Assembly (NCBI GenBank): GCA_031272345.1
Contig: JAISTZ010000156.1
Location: forward strand, 1 to 21,170
Source: Spirochaetaceae bacterium
GTDB lineage: Bacteria > Spirochaetota > Spirochaetia > Treponematales > Treponemataceae
Direction of reading: 5' to 3'
DNA length: 21,170 nt
The notes beneath the pieces were generated by a model. That model did no database searches and had not been told where the DNA came from. It saw only the letters and a program-made list of their open reading frames with translations. The first letter of the stretch is position 1; each line of letters opens with the position of its first letter. This document shows, one piece after another, positions 13,865 to 20,394 of this stretch. A program made the translations under genes and the position numbers.

Positions 13865-14656
13865 ATGGAAGCGGCGCAAAAAAGGACGGTATATGCTTTT
13901 CTAAGGACAGCGGCCCGGTCGGTCTGGGGGGTTCAGCCCGGTGTGTTCGACCGGACCCCGGAATTCGCGGACGATCCTGCCCCTGAAACGGAAGCACAGG
14001 GATCCCCTGCCGCGCCGGAGCCCCCTGCGGAGGCGTTCCCCCAGGGGCCGGCGCGGACGGCCCCGGCGGACACGATCGCCGGGATTGACCGGGAGATCGC
14101 CTCGTGCAGGGCCTGCACCCTGTGCCGCACCCGCACCCGCACCGTGGGCGGAACCGGGGCCCTGCGGCCCCTGGTCCTCGTGGTGGGGGAAGCGCCGGGC
14201 AGGGAGGAGGACGAGCAGGGACTCCCCTTTGTGGGCAGGGCCGGGAAGCTTCTGGACGACATGCTCCGGGCGATTTCCCTTTCCAGGGAGACCAACTGCT
14301 TCATAGCGAACACCATAAAATGCCGCCCCCCGGACAACCGGGACCCCCTCCCGGAGGAAGAGGCCGCGTGTTTTCATTTTCTGGAGCGCCAAATCGCGGC
14401 CCTCAAGCCCAGGGCGATTCTTGCCTCCGGGCGGGTCGCCCTGGGGCGGCTCGTCCCCGCAAGCGAAGGCATCACCCGATCCCACGGCCAGTTCTTCGAC
14501 TACCGGGGCATACCCCTCATGCCCGTGTTCCACCCGAGCTTCCTGCTCCGGGACCCGTCCCAAAAGGCCGCGGCCTGGGGGGACCTCAAGAAATTCCGCG
14601 CCCTCCTGCGGGAGCTGGAACCGGGGTACGAGCAGACCTGGAGCGCCGGAAGGTGA
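13865..14656 (+). CDS. Family 4 uracil-DNA glycosylase (Fe-S type)
   Basis: This 263-residue enzyme removes uracil from DNA in base-excision repair. Residues 1-70 are a variable Pro/Ala-rich extension. The [4Fe-4S] ligands are Cys84 and Cys87 (CTLC, with an extra Cys81), Cys153 (IKCRPPDNRDP) and Cys169 (15 residues later, the expected spacing). The active-site motif GEAPGREEDEQGLPFVG is at 109-125, and the second motif with His223 is VFHPSFLLRDP. ATG 13865 is chosen over an upstream in-frame ATG at 13847 because that one lies within the terminator T-run and promoter. The stop overlaps priA (GTGA), so the two DNA-maintenance genes are translationally coupled. Confidence 0.92.
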   Translation: MEAAQKRTVYAFLRTAARSVWGVQPGVFDRTPEFADDPAPETEAQGSPAAPEPPAEAFPQGPARTAPADTIAGIDREIASCRACTLCRTRTRTVGGTGALRPLVLVVGEAPGREEDEQGLPFVGRAGKLLDDMLRAISLSRETNCFIANTIKCRPPDNRDPLPEEEAACFHFLERQIAALKPRAILASGRVALGRLVPASEGITRSHGQFFDYRGIPLMPVFHPSFLLRDPSQKAAAWGDLKKFRALLRELEPGYEQTWSAGR

Positions 14657-16635
14657 CCCCCCCCGAAGGCCCCTTCGCGGAGGTCGTCCTCAACGTGCCC
14701 GTGGACAGGACCTTCTTCTACTCGGCTGGGGGCGTGGAGGGCGCTGAGGCGGGAAAGCGGGCGGAGGTCCCCTTTCGGAGCCGGAAGATGACCGCCTTCA
14801 TCGTCGCCATGCACGGGACCCTCCCGGAACTGGACTTCCCCGCGGAAAACATCAGGCCCGTAGCCAGGGTGATTGACGAAAAGCCCGTGTTCACCCCCAG
14901 GGAGACCGCCCTGGCCCGGTGGGTGGCGGATTACTACCTCTCGTCCATCGGGGAGGCCCTGTCGGCGATGATTCCCTCGGGCCGGAGGGACTCGGGCCTT
15001 TCGGGATTCCCCCTGGAGAGCGGGGAAACGGAGTTTGACAAGAAGCCCCTCTCGGCGGAACAGGAAGCCGCGGTGAACGCGATCTGCGGGGGCGGCGGGG
15101 GCCTCCACTACCTCTACGGCGTCACCGGGAGCGGCAAGACCGAGGTGTTCCTCCGGGCGGCGGAGGCCGTGCTGGCCCAGGGGAAGGGGGTCCTCTACCT
15201 GGTGCCGGAAATCAGCCTGACCTACCAGACCGTAAAAGCCGTCACGGGGCGCTTCGGCGGCCTGGCGGCGGTGCTCCATTCCGGGCTCACCCCGTCCCAG
15301 CGGATCCGCCAGTGGCGGCGCATCCTCCAGGGTGACGCCAGAATCGTCGTGGGGGCCCGGAGCGCCGTGTTCGCCCCCCTGCCGGACCTTGCCCTGGTCA
15401 TCATCGACGAGGAGCACGATTCCTCCTACAAGTCCGCCTCGGCCCCCAGGTACCACGCCAGACAGGTGGCCCTGCACCGGGCCCAGGAGGGGGGCGTCCC
15501 CCTGGTGATGGGAAGCGCGACCCCCTCGGTCGAGGCCTGGCGGCTGATGGAAACCGGAGTCCTCAAAACCCACAGGCTGAGGGAGCGCATCGCCGGAGGG
15601 AAGCCCCCGGAGATCCACACGGTCAACATGACAGGAACCGGAAGCGCCGCCCTCTCCCCTCCCCTCCGCCGGGAAATCGAATCAACCCTGGGGGAACACC
15701 GCCAGGTCATCCTCTTCCTGAACCGCCGGGGGTTCACCCACATCTTCCGGTGCAACACCTGCGGGTTCGAACTCACCTGCAAGAACTGCTCCGTGCCCCT
15801 CACCTTCCACAAGGGCGAAAACCGCCTGCGATGCCACTACTGCGGCTGGGTCCGCGAGGCCCCCAAAGTCTGCCCGGAGTGTTCCTCCCTGGACGTGGGG
15901 TACTGCGGGTTCGGCACGGAATACATCGAAGAGGAGGTCCGCGCCGCCTTCCCCCACGCCAGGATAGGCCGGCTCGACGCGGACAGCGTCAGGGAGAACG
16001 GGGGCCTGGAAAAGACCCTGAACGCCTTCAGGAAGGGTGACTTCGACATCCTCCTGGGCACCCAGATGGTGGCAAAGGGACTGAATTTTCCGGGCTTAAA
16101 ACTCGTGGGGGTGGTTCTGGCGGACACGGGCCTTGCCATGCCCGACTTCAGGAGCGCCGAGCGGTGTTTCTCCCTCCTCACCCAGGTGGCGGGCCGGGCG
16201 GGGAGGTTCTTCCCGGACGGGAAGGTCATCGTGCAGGGCTACAACCCCGGACGCCACGGCATCCTGCAAGCCTGCGAGGGCCGGATCGACGACTTCTACG
16301 CCCAGGAATTGGAAGAACGGAAGGCCCTGGGGTTCCCGCCCTTTTCCCGGCTCCTCCGCCTGGTCTTCCGTTCCGCAAGCGAAGAACGGGCGGACAGGGC
16401 GAGCCGGGAGGCGGCCCTGTTTTTGCGGGATGCCCTCAGGGACGGAAACTGCCAGGCGCTGGGCCCCGCCGAGTGCCCCCTCTCCAGGATCGCGGCGAAC
16501 TACCGGTTCCAGACCCTCCTCCGTGGACAAACCCTGGCCCCCCTCCGCCGGGCCGCAAAAACCTACCTGCAAACCCGGAAGCCCCTCCCCGGGGTCTACG
16601 TGGAGATCGACGTGGACCCGGTGAATCTGCTGTAG
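14653..16635 (+). CDS. priA: PriA, primosomal replication-restart helicase
   Basis: This 660-residue superfamily 2 DNA helicase loads the replisome at stalled forks. The N-terminal DNA-binding part begins FAEVVLNVPVDRTFFYS. Walker A is TGSGKTE (Lys162), and the DEEH box is at 252-255 (IIDEEHDSSYK). Eight zinc-binding cysteines occur in CNTC, CKNC, CHYC and CPEC pairs. GTQMVAKGLNFPGL and QVAGRAGR are the late helicase motifs. All catalytic elements are intact. I start at GTG 14653, which overlaps the glycosylase stop by 4 bases and gives the family N-terminus directly. The in-frame extension to 14104 is an out-of-frame reading of the glycosylase gene. It is somewhat shorter than the 732-residue E. 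coli protein. Confidence 0.95.
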   Translation: MTPPEGPFAEVVLNVPVDRTFFYSAGGVEGAEAGKRAEVPFRSRKMTAFIVAMHGTLPELDFPAENIRPVARVIDEKPVFTPRETALARWVADYYLSSIGEALSAMIPSGRRDSGLSGFPLESGETEFDKKPLSAEQEAAVNAICGGGGGLHYLYGVTGSGKTEVFLRAAEAVLAQGKGVLYLVPEISLTYQTVKAVTGRFGGLAAVLHSGLTPSQRIRQWRRILQGDARIVVGARSAVFAPLPDLALVIIDEEHDSSYKSASAPRYHARQVALHRAQEGGVPLVMGSATPSVEAWRLMETGVLKTHRLRERIAGGKPPEIHTVNMTGTGSAALSPPLRREIESTLGEHRQVILFLNRRGFTHIFRCNTCGFELTCKNCSVPLTFHKGENRLRCHYCGWVREAPKVCPECSSLDVGYCGFGTEYIEEEVRAAFPHARIGRLDADSVRENGGLEKTLNAFRKGDFDILLGTQMVAKGLNFPGLKLVGVVLADTGLAMPDFRSAERCFSLLTQVAGRAGRFFPDGKVIVQGYNPGRHGILQACEGRIDDFYAQELEERKALGFPPFSRLLRLVFRSASEERADRASREAALFLRDALRDGNCQALGPAECPLSRIAANYRFQTLLRGQTLAPLRRAAKTYLQTRKPLPGVYVEIDVDPVNLL

Positions 16636-16651
16636 GAACATGCACGGCCTG

Positions 16652-16680
16652 TTGCAAAGCTCTTGCAGTCGTGGTATAGT
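16652..16680 (+). promoter_or_regulatory. Promoter of the toxin-antitoxin pair, leaderless type
   Basis: TTGCAA (16652-16657), a 17-base spacer and TATAGT (16675-16680). The ATG at 16687 is 6 bases after the -10, with no Shine-Dalgarno. The promoter sits in the 51-base gap after priA. Confidence 0.6.
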
Positions 16681-16686
16681 CAACCT

Positions 16687-16971
16687 ATGGCATTGAATTA
16701 TCAGGAAGCGATACGTCCGCTTTCATATATTGCGGAACACCCCCTTGCCGCAATGGAATATGTTTCGGAACACCGGAGTCCGGTCATCATCACCCAGAAT
16801 GACGAGGCAAAAGCGGTTTTGCTCGACATTGAGACCTACCAGCAAACCCAGAAGGCCCTTGCGTTGCTGCGGTGCATAAAAATTGGCGAACGGGCCGCTG
16901 CCGAGGGACGGATGCGTCCCGCAAAGGACGTGTTCGCGGATTTGGAAAAGAAATTAACCCAATATGCCTGA
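16687..16971 (+). CDS. Antitoxin, Phd/YefM family
   Basis: This 94-residue protein has the Phd/YefM layout. The N-terminal DNA-binding half (PLSYIAEHPLAAMEYVSEHRSPVIITQNDEAKAVLLDIETYQ, shown by the PVIIT-N-EA-AVLLD core) is followed by a charged helical C-terminus that would wrap the toxin. Members neutralise a RelE/ParE-type toxin and repress their own promoter. I start at ATG 16687. An in-frame ATG at 16663 lies inside the promoter spacer. The stop overlaps the toxin start by 8 bases, the usual type II arrangement. Base composition is more AT-rich than priA upstream and the PHP gene downstream, consistent with acquisition. Confidence 0.88.
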   Translation: MALNYQEAIRPLSYIAEHPLAAMEYVSEHRSPVIITQNDEAKAVLLDIETYQQTQKALALLRCIKIGERAAAEGRMRPAKDVFADLEKKLTQYA

Positions 16972-17305
16972 AGAATACGGCGTTGTCATCACCGGACCGG
17001 CTGAAGCGGACATAGCCGGAATTGTCGATTATATCGCCTTGGACGACGTGGTTATTGCCAAACGAATCCTGAAACGGCTTAAAGCAAAAATCGATTCCCT
17101 TGCGGCATTTCCGGGTAAAGGGCACTATCCGCCGGAATTGCTTGCTTTCAATATCAAAGACTACAGGGAAGTGACGGAAAAGCCCTGGCGGATCATCTAT
17201 AAAATCAGTGCTGCCGAAGTCCATATTCTGGCTGTCATTGACAGCCGGCGGAATGTTCAGGAAGTTCTGATTGAAAAATTATTGGACGGACAAAACTTTT
17301 CGTAA
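16964..17305 (+). CDS. Toxin of the RelE/ParE superfamily
   Basis: This 113-residue protein has the RelE/ParE arrangement. An initial strand (YGVVITGPAEADIAGIVDYI) is followed by a helical hairpin (AKRILKRLKAKIDSLAAFPGKGHYPPEL). A late sheet reads YREVTEKPWRIIYKI then VHILAVIDSRRNVQEVL, in which W-RIIYKI and ILAVIDSRRN are diagnostic. The toxin either cleaves mRNA at ribosomes (RelE) or poisons gyrase (ParE), and the sequence does not decide which. It overlaps the antitoxin gene by 8 bases. Its stop codon faces the PHP gene stop across 10 bases, with no visible terminator. A convergent read-through arrangement is possible. Confidence 0.87.
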   Translation: MPEEYGVVITGPAEADIAGIVDYIALDDVVIAKRILKRLKAKIDSLAAFPGKGHYPPELLAFNIKDYREVTEKPWRIIYKISAAEVHILAVIDSRRNVQEVLIEKLLDGQNFS

Positions 17306-17315
17306 ATAGACTCCT

Positions 17316-18044
17316 TCACGCGCCGCGGAGCCGCTCCAGGGCGCGCCGTATCACGGCCAGGTCGGCCTCGCCCTGGGGGGTCGTCAGGGGGCCGTCCCCG
17401 GTGTCCAGCACGGTGACCCGCCGGGCGATGTGCTCCGGGTAGTGGGCGTCCGAGGACCTGGTGACGGGCCTGGGGGGAAAGGAGGGCCCCCAGGGGGGGC
17501 TTCCGGTCATCTCGACGGCGTCCCAGGGGCCGTCGGGAATCGTCCCCAGTTGGCTCATGAGCGAAAAGGCCGGGCGGTCCGCATGGGCGGGAATCGCCAG
17601 GCCCCCAAGGGCGCGGGTCCGCCGGGCAAGGGCGTACACGTCATATGCCGAGGCCACCACCAGGTAGTTTTCCACCTCGCCGGTGATTTCGTCACGGTCA
17701 TTCACAATCACCTGGTCCCCCAGCCTGGCGGGGACGTTCCTGACCCTGAGGAGGGAGGCGTACACCTCATCCCCGAAGGCCAGGGCGGTCTCCAGGCGCG
17801 GAAACAGGCACAGGATGTGCACCTCCTCCGAGGACTGGGCCTCCAGGCCGAAGAGGGGGACCACCCCTTCCCGTAGGCAGGCGGTTTTGAAGGCCGGGCA
17901 GTTGAGGGCCGAATTGTGGTCCGTCAGGGCCCCCAGAGTCACGCCCTTCTCCTTGAGGCGCCGGGCGATCACCCTGGGGGACATCTCCAGGCTGGCGCAG
18001 GGGGAAAGACAGGAGTGCAGGTGAAGGTCCGCCGTAATCACCAT
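17316..18044 (-). CDS. PHP-domain metal-dependent phosphoesterase
   Basis: This 242-residue protein is almost entirely a PHP domain. Putative metal ligands are His8 and His10 (DLHLHSCLSPC), His43 (TDHNS), Glu68 (GLEAQ), His76 (VHIL), His154 (AHADRP), and Asp199 and His201 (SSDAH). The complete set suggests a working trinuclear phosphoesterase. The substrate is unknown. PHP proteins of this type occur next to DRTGG and [FeFe] hydrogenase genes in several anaerobes, to my knowledge. ATG 18044 overlaps the DRTGG gene by 7 bases, and the longer open frame upstream is a shadow of that gene. It is the last gene of a three-gene operon. A nucleotidase or dinucleotide phosphatase role is possible but unproven. 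Confidence 0.85.
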   Translation of the reverse strand: MVITADLHLHSCLSPCASLEMSPRVIARRLKEKGVTLGALTDHNSALNCPAFKTACLREGVVPLFGLEAQSSEEVHILCLFPRLETALAFGDEVYASLLRVRNVPARLGDQVIVNDRDEITGEVENYLVVASAYDVYALARRTRALGGLAIPAHADRPAFSLMSQLGTIPDGPWDAVEMTGSPPWGPSFPPRPVTRSSDAHYPEHIARRVTVLDTGDGPLTTPQGEADLAVIRRALERLRGA

Positions 18045-18382
18045 GGTCCGGAGCCGTGGAGGAGGGCGTAGAGTTTGCCGCTCAGGGTGAACTGGTTTTC
18101 CGCTGAGACGAAGAGGGAGATTCCCTCGGCTTTGAGGGCCGCGGCGAAGTCCTCGGGCACGGAGCGGTTGTTGCAGATGATCACCGCGGGGCTCTCCTTG
18201 AGGACGGCGACCGCGGCGGTGTTCTTGTGGGCCTGGATGGTGATGAGGACGGCGCCGTCCCCGGCGTTTCCCATCACGTCGCTGAGGAGGTCCGAGGTGT
18301 AGGCGCAGGCGACGGGCCGCCCGCCATCGGCCAGGTGCACGGCCGTTAAGCCCAGGGCACGGGCCATCTCCCGGACCGTCAT
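18038..18382 (-). CDS. DRTGG-domain protein
   Basis: This 114-residue single-domain protein fits the DRTGG family found in phosphotransacetylase and CBS-pyrophosphatase proteins. It contains VREMARALGLTAVH, then AYTSDLLSDVMGNAGDGAVL, then ITIQAHKNTAAVAVLKESPAVII and a C-terminal GISLFVSAENQFTLSGKLYALL. Such domains are thought to be ligand-binding, probably nucleotide-binding, regulators without catalytic residues. Stand-alone copies are found with [FeFe] hydrogenase and CBS-ATPase genes. The start overlaps the CBS-ATPase stop by 4 bases (ATGA), and the stop overlaps the PHP start by 7, so all three are translationally coupled. No cysteine cluster is present. Confidence 0.75.
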   Translation of the reverse strand: MTVREMARALGLTAVHLADGGRPVACAYTSDLLSDVMGNAGDGAVLITIQAHKNTAAVAVLKESPAVIICNNRSVPEDFAAALKAEGISLFVSAENQFTLSGKLYALLHGSGPW

Positions 18383-19344
18383 CGGGGCCCTCCTTTTTCG
18401 TCATAGTTCAGGAAAAATGTGGCGTGGACGATCGTACCCGCCCCGGGGGACGAGTAGATCTTGAAGTCGTCGGAGACCCGCTTGGTGTTCGGGAGCCCCA
18501 TCCCCGCGCCGAACCCCAGGGCCCGAATCCGCTCGCTGGCCGTGGAGAAGCCCTCGGTCAGGGCCTGGGCGATGTCCGGGATCCCCGGCCCCCGGTCCTC
18601 CGCCTCGATCACCAGGCGGCCCGGGTGGATGTAGTAGCGCATGATTCCTCCCCTTGAATGGACCACCTGGTTTATCTCCAGCTCGTAACTGGCGATTCCT
18701 ATCCGGCGGGTGAGCTCCGGGGGCACGTTCATGGCCTTGAGCTGCTTCTTGATTTCCGTGGAGGCCTTGCCGGCCGTTTCAAAATTGAAGGGTTCGGTCT
18801 TGAATTCCAGGGTTTTGATTCCCGACTCCAGCCTGGGGGGGGGCTCGGTTTTTTCCGCGGCCAGCCGCTGGGTTTCCTTTTCCAGGAGCTCGAACTCCCG
18901 GTTCATGGCCACCAGGAGGGCGCTGATCACGTCCGACTGGGTGACGATGCCCGTGAGCCGGTGCTCGCTGTTGATCACCGGGAACCTGCCGAAGCCGTAT
19001 TTGTTGAAATAGGACACGCAGAAGGACAGGGGCATGGACTCTTGCAGGACGATGGTGTTCTTTGTCATGTGGTCTTCCACCCGGTCGTCGATGCTCCCCG
19101 TGTCGAAGGCCTGGATGATGTCGTCCATGGACACGATCCCCGCCAGGACGTCCCCGTCGAGCACGGGCACCCCGGTGAATCCCCTGGTCTTCATGAGCTT
19201 CTGGATCGACCGCATGGTGTCCCCGGGCTTTGCGGCCGCCACGTCCGTCGACATGACGTCCTTTACCTTGAGTTTGAAAAGGAGTTCAACCACCGCCTCG
19301 GGGGAGGAATCCGAGCCGAGGGGTATCGCGCGGGTGGAAATCAT
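18379..19344 (-). CDS. CBS-pair GHKL (anti-sigma-factor-like) ATPase
   Basis: This 321-residue cytoplasmic protein has two CBS domains at about 27-84 (VKDVMSTDVAAAKPGDTM) and 89-148 (VEDHMTKNTIVL), which typically bind adenosine nucleotides. A charged linker follows. An RsbT/RsbW-like GHKL ATPase domain covers about 188-315, with Asn225 in ASYELEINQVVHS, Asp250 in EDRGPGIPD and GFGAGMGLPNTKR. No HisKA domain is present. It may sense adenylate energy charge or a related ligand and act as a protein kinase or anti-sigma-like switch, which is an inference. I start at ATG 19344, where the homologous region begins and which lies 6 bases after a strong -10. A longer frame would read through the promoter. 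It is the first gene of the CBS-DRTGG-PHP operon. Confidence 0.85.
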   Translation of the reverse strand: MISTRAIPLGSDSSPEAVVELLFKLKVKDVMSTDVAAAKPGDTMRSIQKLMKTRGFTGVPVLDGDVLAGIVSMDDIIQAFDTGSIDDRVEDHMTKNTIVLQESMPLSFCVSYFNKYGFGRFPVINSEHRLTGIVTQSDVISALLVAMNREFELLEKETQRLAAEKTEPPPRLESGIKTLEFKTEPFNFETAGKASTEIKKQLKAMNVPPELTRRIGIASYELEINQVVHSRGGIMRYYIHPGRLVIEAEDRGPGIPDIAQALTEGFSTASERIRALGFGAGMGLPNTKRVSDDFKIYSSPGAGTIVHATFFLNYDEKGGPR

Positions 19345-19350
19345 GGGAAA

Positions 19351-19379
19351 AGTATACCGCAAAAGGCCCAATCCGTCAA
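19351..19379 (-). promoter_or_regulatory. Promoter of the CBS-DRTGG-PHP operon, leaderless type
   Basis: Minus strand: TTGACG (19379-19374), a 17-base spacer and TATACT (19356-19351), the best promoter match among the leaderless set. The ATG at 19344 follows after 6 bases (TTTCCC), with no Shine-Dalgarno. Confidence 0.7.
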
Positions 19380-19423
19380 ACCGCGCCCGGAGCGTCCATG
19401 GGGGGAGATGTGTCTGTCAAAGC

Positions 19424-19458
19424 AGCCCTGAAAAAGTCCCCATGACTTTTTCAGGGCT
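19424..19458. terminator. Perfect 15-bp inverted repeat, probable terminator between fmdB-like gene and CBS operon
   Basis: AGCCCTGAAAAAGTC (19424-19438) and GACTTTTTCAGGGCT (19444-19458) are exact reverse complements around a 5-base loop. It begins 3 bases after the FmdB-like stop on the minus strand. The T5 tract lies inside the 3' arm and not after it, so it is an unusual terminator. It could instead be a dispersed palindromic repeat or an mRNA-stability hairpin. Confidence 0.6.
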
Positions 19459-19461
19459 TCC

Positions 19462-19731
19462 TTATGAGGCGGCGGGACAGCGCTCGCAGGCAGCGGGGCA
19501 GGCCGGGGCGTCCTTTTTGGCGGCGGGTTTTTCCGGCTTCTTCTCCGGCTTTTTGTGGGCGTCGGTGGAATAAAACCCCGAACCATGGAAGGCGATGCCG
19601 ATGTCCGTGGGCAGCACACGCCGTATATGCTCCCCGCAGGCCGGGCAGACCGTAAGGGGCATGTCCGTCATCTTTTGAACAGCCTCAAAGCGTTTGGCGC
19701 AGGATTCGCACTCATATTCATACGTGGGCAT
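19462..19731 (-). CDS. FmdB-family zinc-ribbon protein
   Basis: This 89-residue protein starts MPTYEYECESCAKRFE, the standard FmdB opening. Its zinc-ribbon cysteines are Cys8, Cys11, Cys29 and Cys32 (CESC, CPAC). GIAFHGSGFYSTD follows, also typical. The tail is Lys/Pro/Ala-rich with a CPAACERC cluster that may bind a further metal. The family is a putative regulatory or metal-binding protein of unclear function. GGAGAGG lies before the ATG at 19731. It is separated from the upstream reductase gene by a terminator-like hairpin at 19758-19784, so it may have its own promoter or depend on read-through. Confidence 0.85.
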   Translation of the reverse strand: MPTYEYECESCAKRFEAVQKMTDMPLTVCPACGEHIRRVLPTDIGIAFHGSGFYSTDAHKKPEKKPEKPAAKKDAPACPAACERCPAAS

Positions 19732-19757
19732 TGAACACCTCTCCCAACAAAGATACT

Positions 19758-19784
19758 AAAAAAAGCGGCGGGCGTCTACCGCCC
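19758..19784 (-). terminator. Terminator-like hairpin after the flavoprotein gene
   Basis: Minus strand: GGGCG (19784-19780), loop GTAGA, CGCCC (19774-19770), then GCCGC and seven T residues (19764-19758). The stem is short and the T-run is offset by 5 bases, so termination may be partial. Confidence 0.5.
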
Positions 19785-19798
19785 TCCGGCTCCGGATT

Positions 19799-20386
19799 CT
19801 ACCGCAGCGTCTTTCCGGCCGTCCTGCCCTCTGCCATGGCCCTGGCCGCCTGGTAGACCGCCTGGGTTTTGTAGTCCCTGTTCCAGCGGTTTACGGCGAT
19901 GTGGTCGAACACGGGGGCCCCGATGTTTTCGCAGAACCGGTCCAGTTGGTCCATGCACGTAAGGATGCCGCTCCCGCTTCCGCCGGCGGACGCAACCAGG
20001 AGGATCTGCTTGCCCCGCAGCGCCGGGGGCTGGTCCGGGGGCCTGGGCAGCCAGTCCCGGTTGAATTCGCACCGGCGGAACCGGTCGAGGAAGCACTTGA
20101 GCCCCTCGGTCGCCTCGCCCCAGTAGACCGGCGTGATGATGATCACCTGGTCCGCCCCCTTGAGCGCCCCCTGGGCCGTGCTGAACCCGTCGTTCCCGAA
20201 GGCGCAGGCGTGTTCTTTGAGACAGGCCCCCCAGCCCCCGCCGCAACTACGGCAGCGTTCTGTCTTGTCCACCGGGAGCGTTTCAACCTGGGCGCCCCCG
20301 TCCTCAGCGCCCTTCCGGGCGGCCTCGATTACCCCGTGGCAGAGCCCCTCTGTTTTGGGATTTCCTGAAAGGATGACGATTTTCAT
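19799..20386 (-). CDS. Flavodoxin-fold NADPH-dependent FMN reductase / iron-sulfur flavoprotein-like
   Basis: This 195-residue protein has a flavodoxin-like fold. It begins KIVILSGNPKTEGLCHGVI (an FMN phosphate loop of the SGNP type), then DQVIIITPVYWGEATEGLK, the TPVYWG motif of this family. Cys45, Cys48, Cys55 and Cys61 (CRSCGGGWGAC, then HAC) lie where iron-sulfur flavoproteins hold a cluster, but the spacing C-x2-C-x6-C-x5-C differs from the compact C-x2-C-x2-C form. A true cluster is therefore uncertain. It would use NAD(P)H or ferredoxin to reduce quinones, O2 or other acceptors. The start is 8 bases after the rny stop, with an AGGTG site, so it is co-transcribed with rny. Confidence 0.82.
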   Translation of the reverse strand: MKIVILSGNPKTEGLCHGVIEAARKGAEDGGAQVETLPVDKTERCRSCGGGWGACLKEHACAFGNDGFSTAQGALKGADQVIIITPVYWGEATEGLKCFLDRFRRCEFNRDWLPRPPDQPPALRGKQILLVASAGGSGSGILTCMDQLDRFCENIGAPVFDHIAVNRWNRDYKTQAVYQAARAMAEGRTAGKTLR

Positions 20387-20394
20387 AGTGACAC

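Noticed and set aside
12116..13879. A 587-codon open frame antisense to hndD, and a similar 497-codon one antisense to the hybrid kinase (3962-5455)
   Set aside because: Both lie opposite genes with complete, recognisable catalytic motifs. Long antisense frames are expected from GC-rich third positions. The translations are low-complexity, rich in Gly, Val, His and Arg, with no family signature.
14104..14652. In-frame 183-codon N-terminal extension of priA
   Set aside because: It reads the glycosylase gene out of frame and gives a Pro/Gly/His/Arg-rich sequence with no PriA similarity. The PriA N-terminus begins right after GTG 14653.
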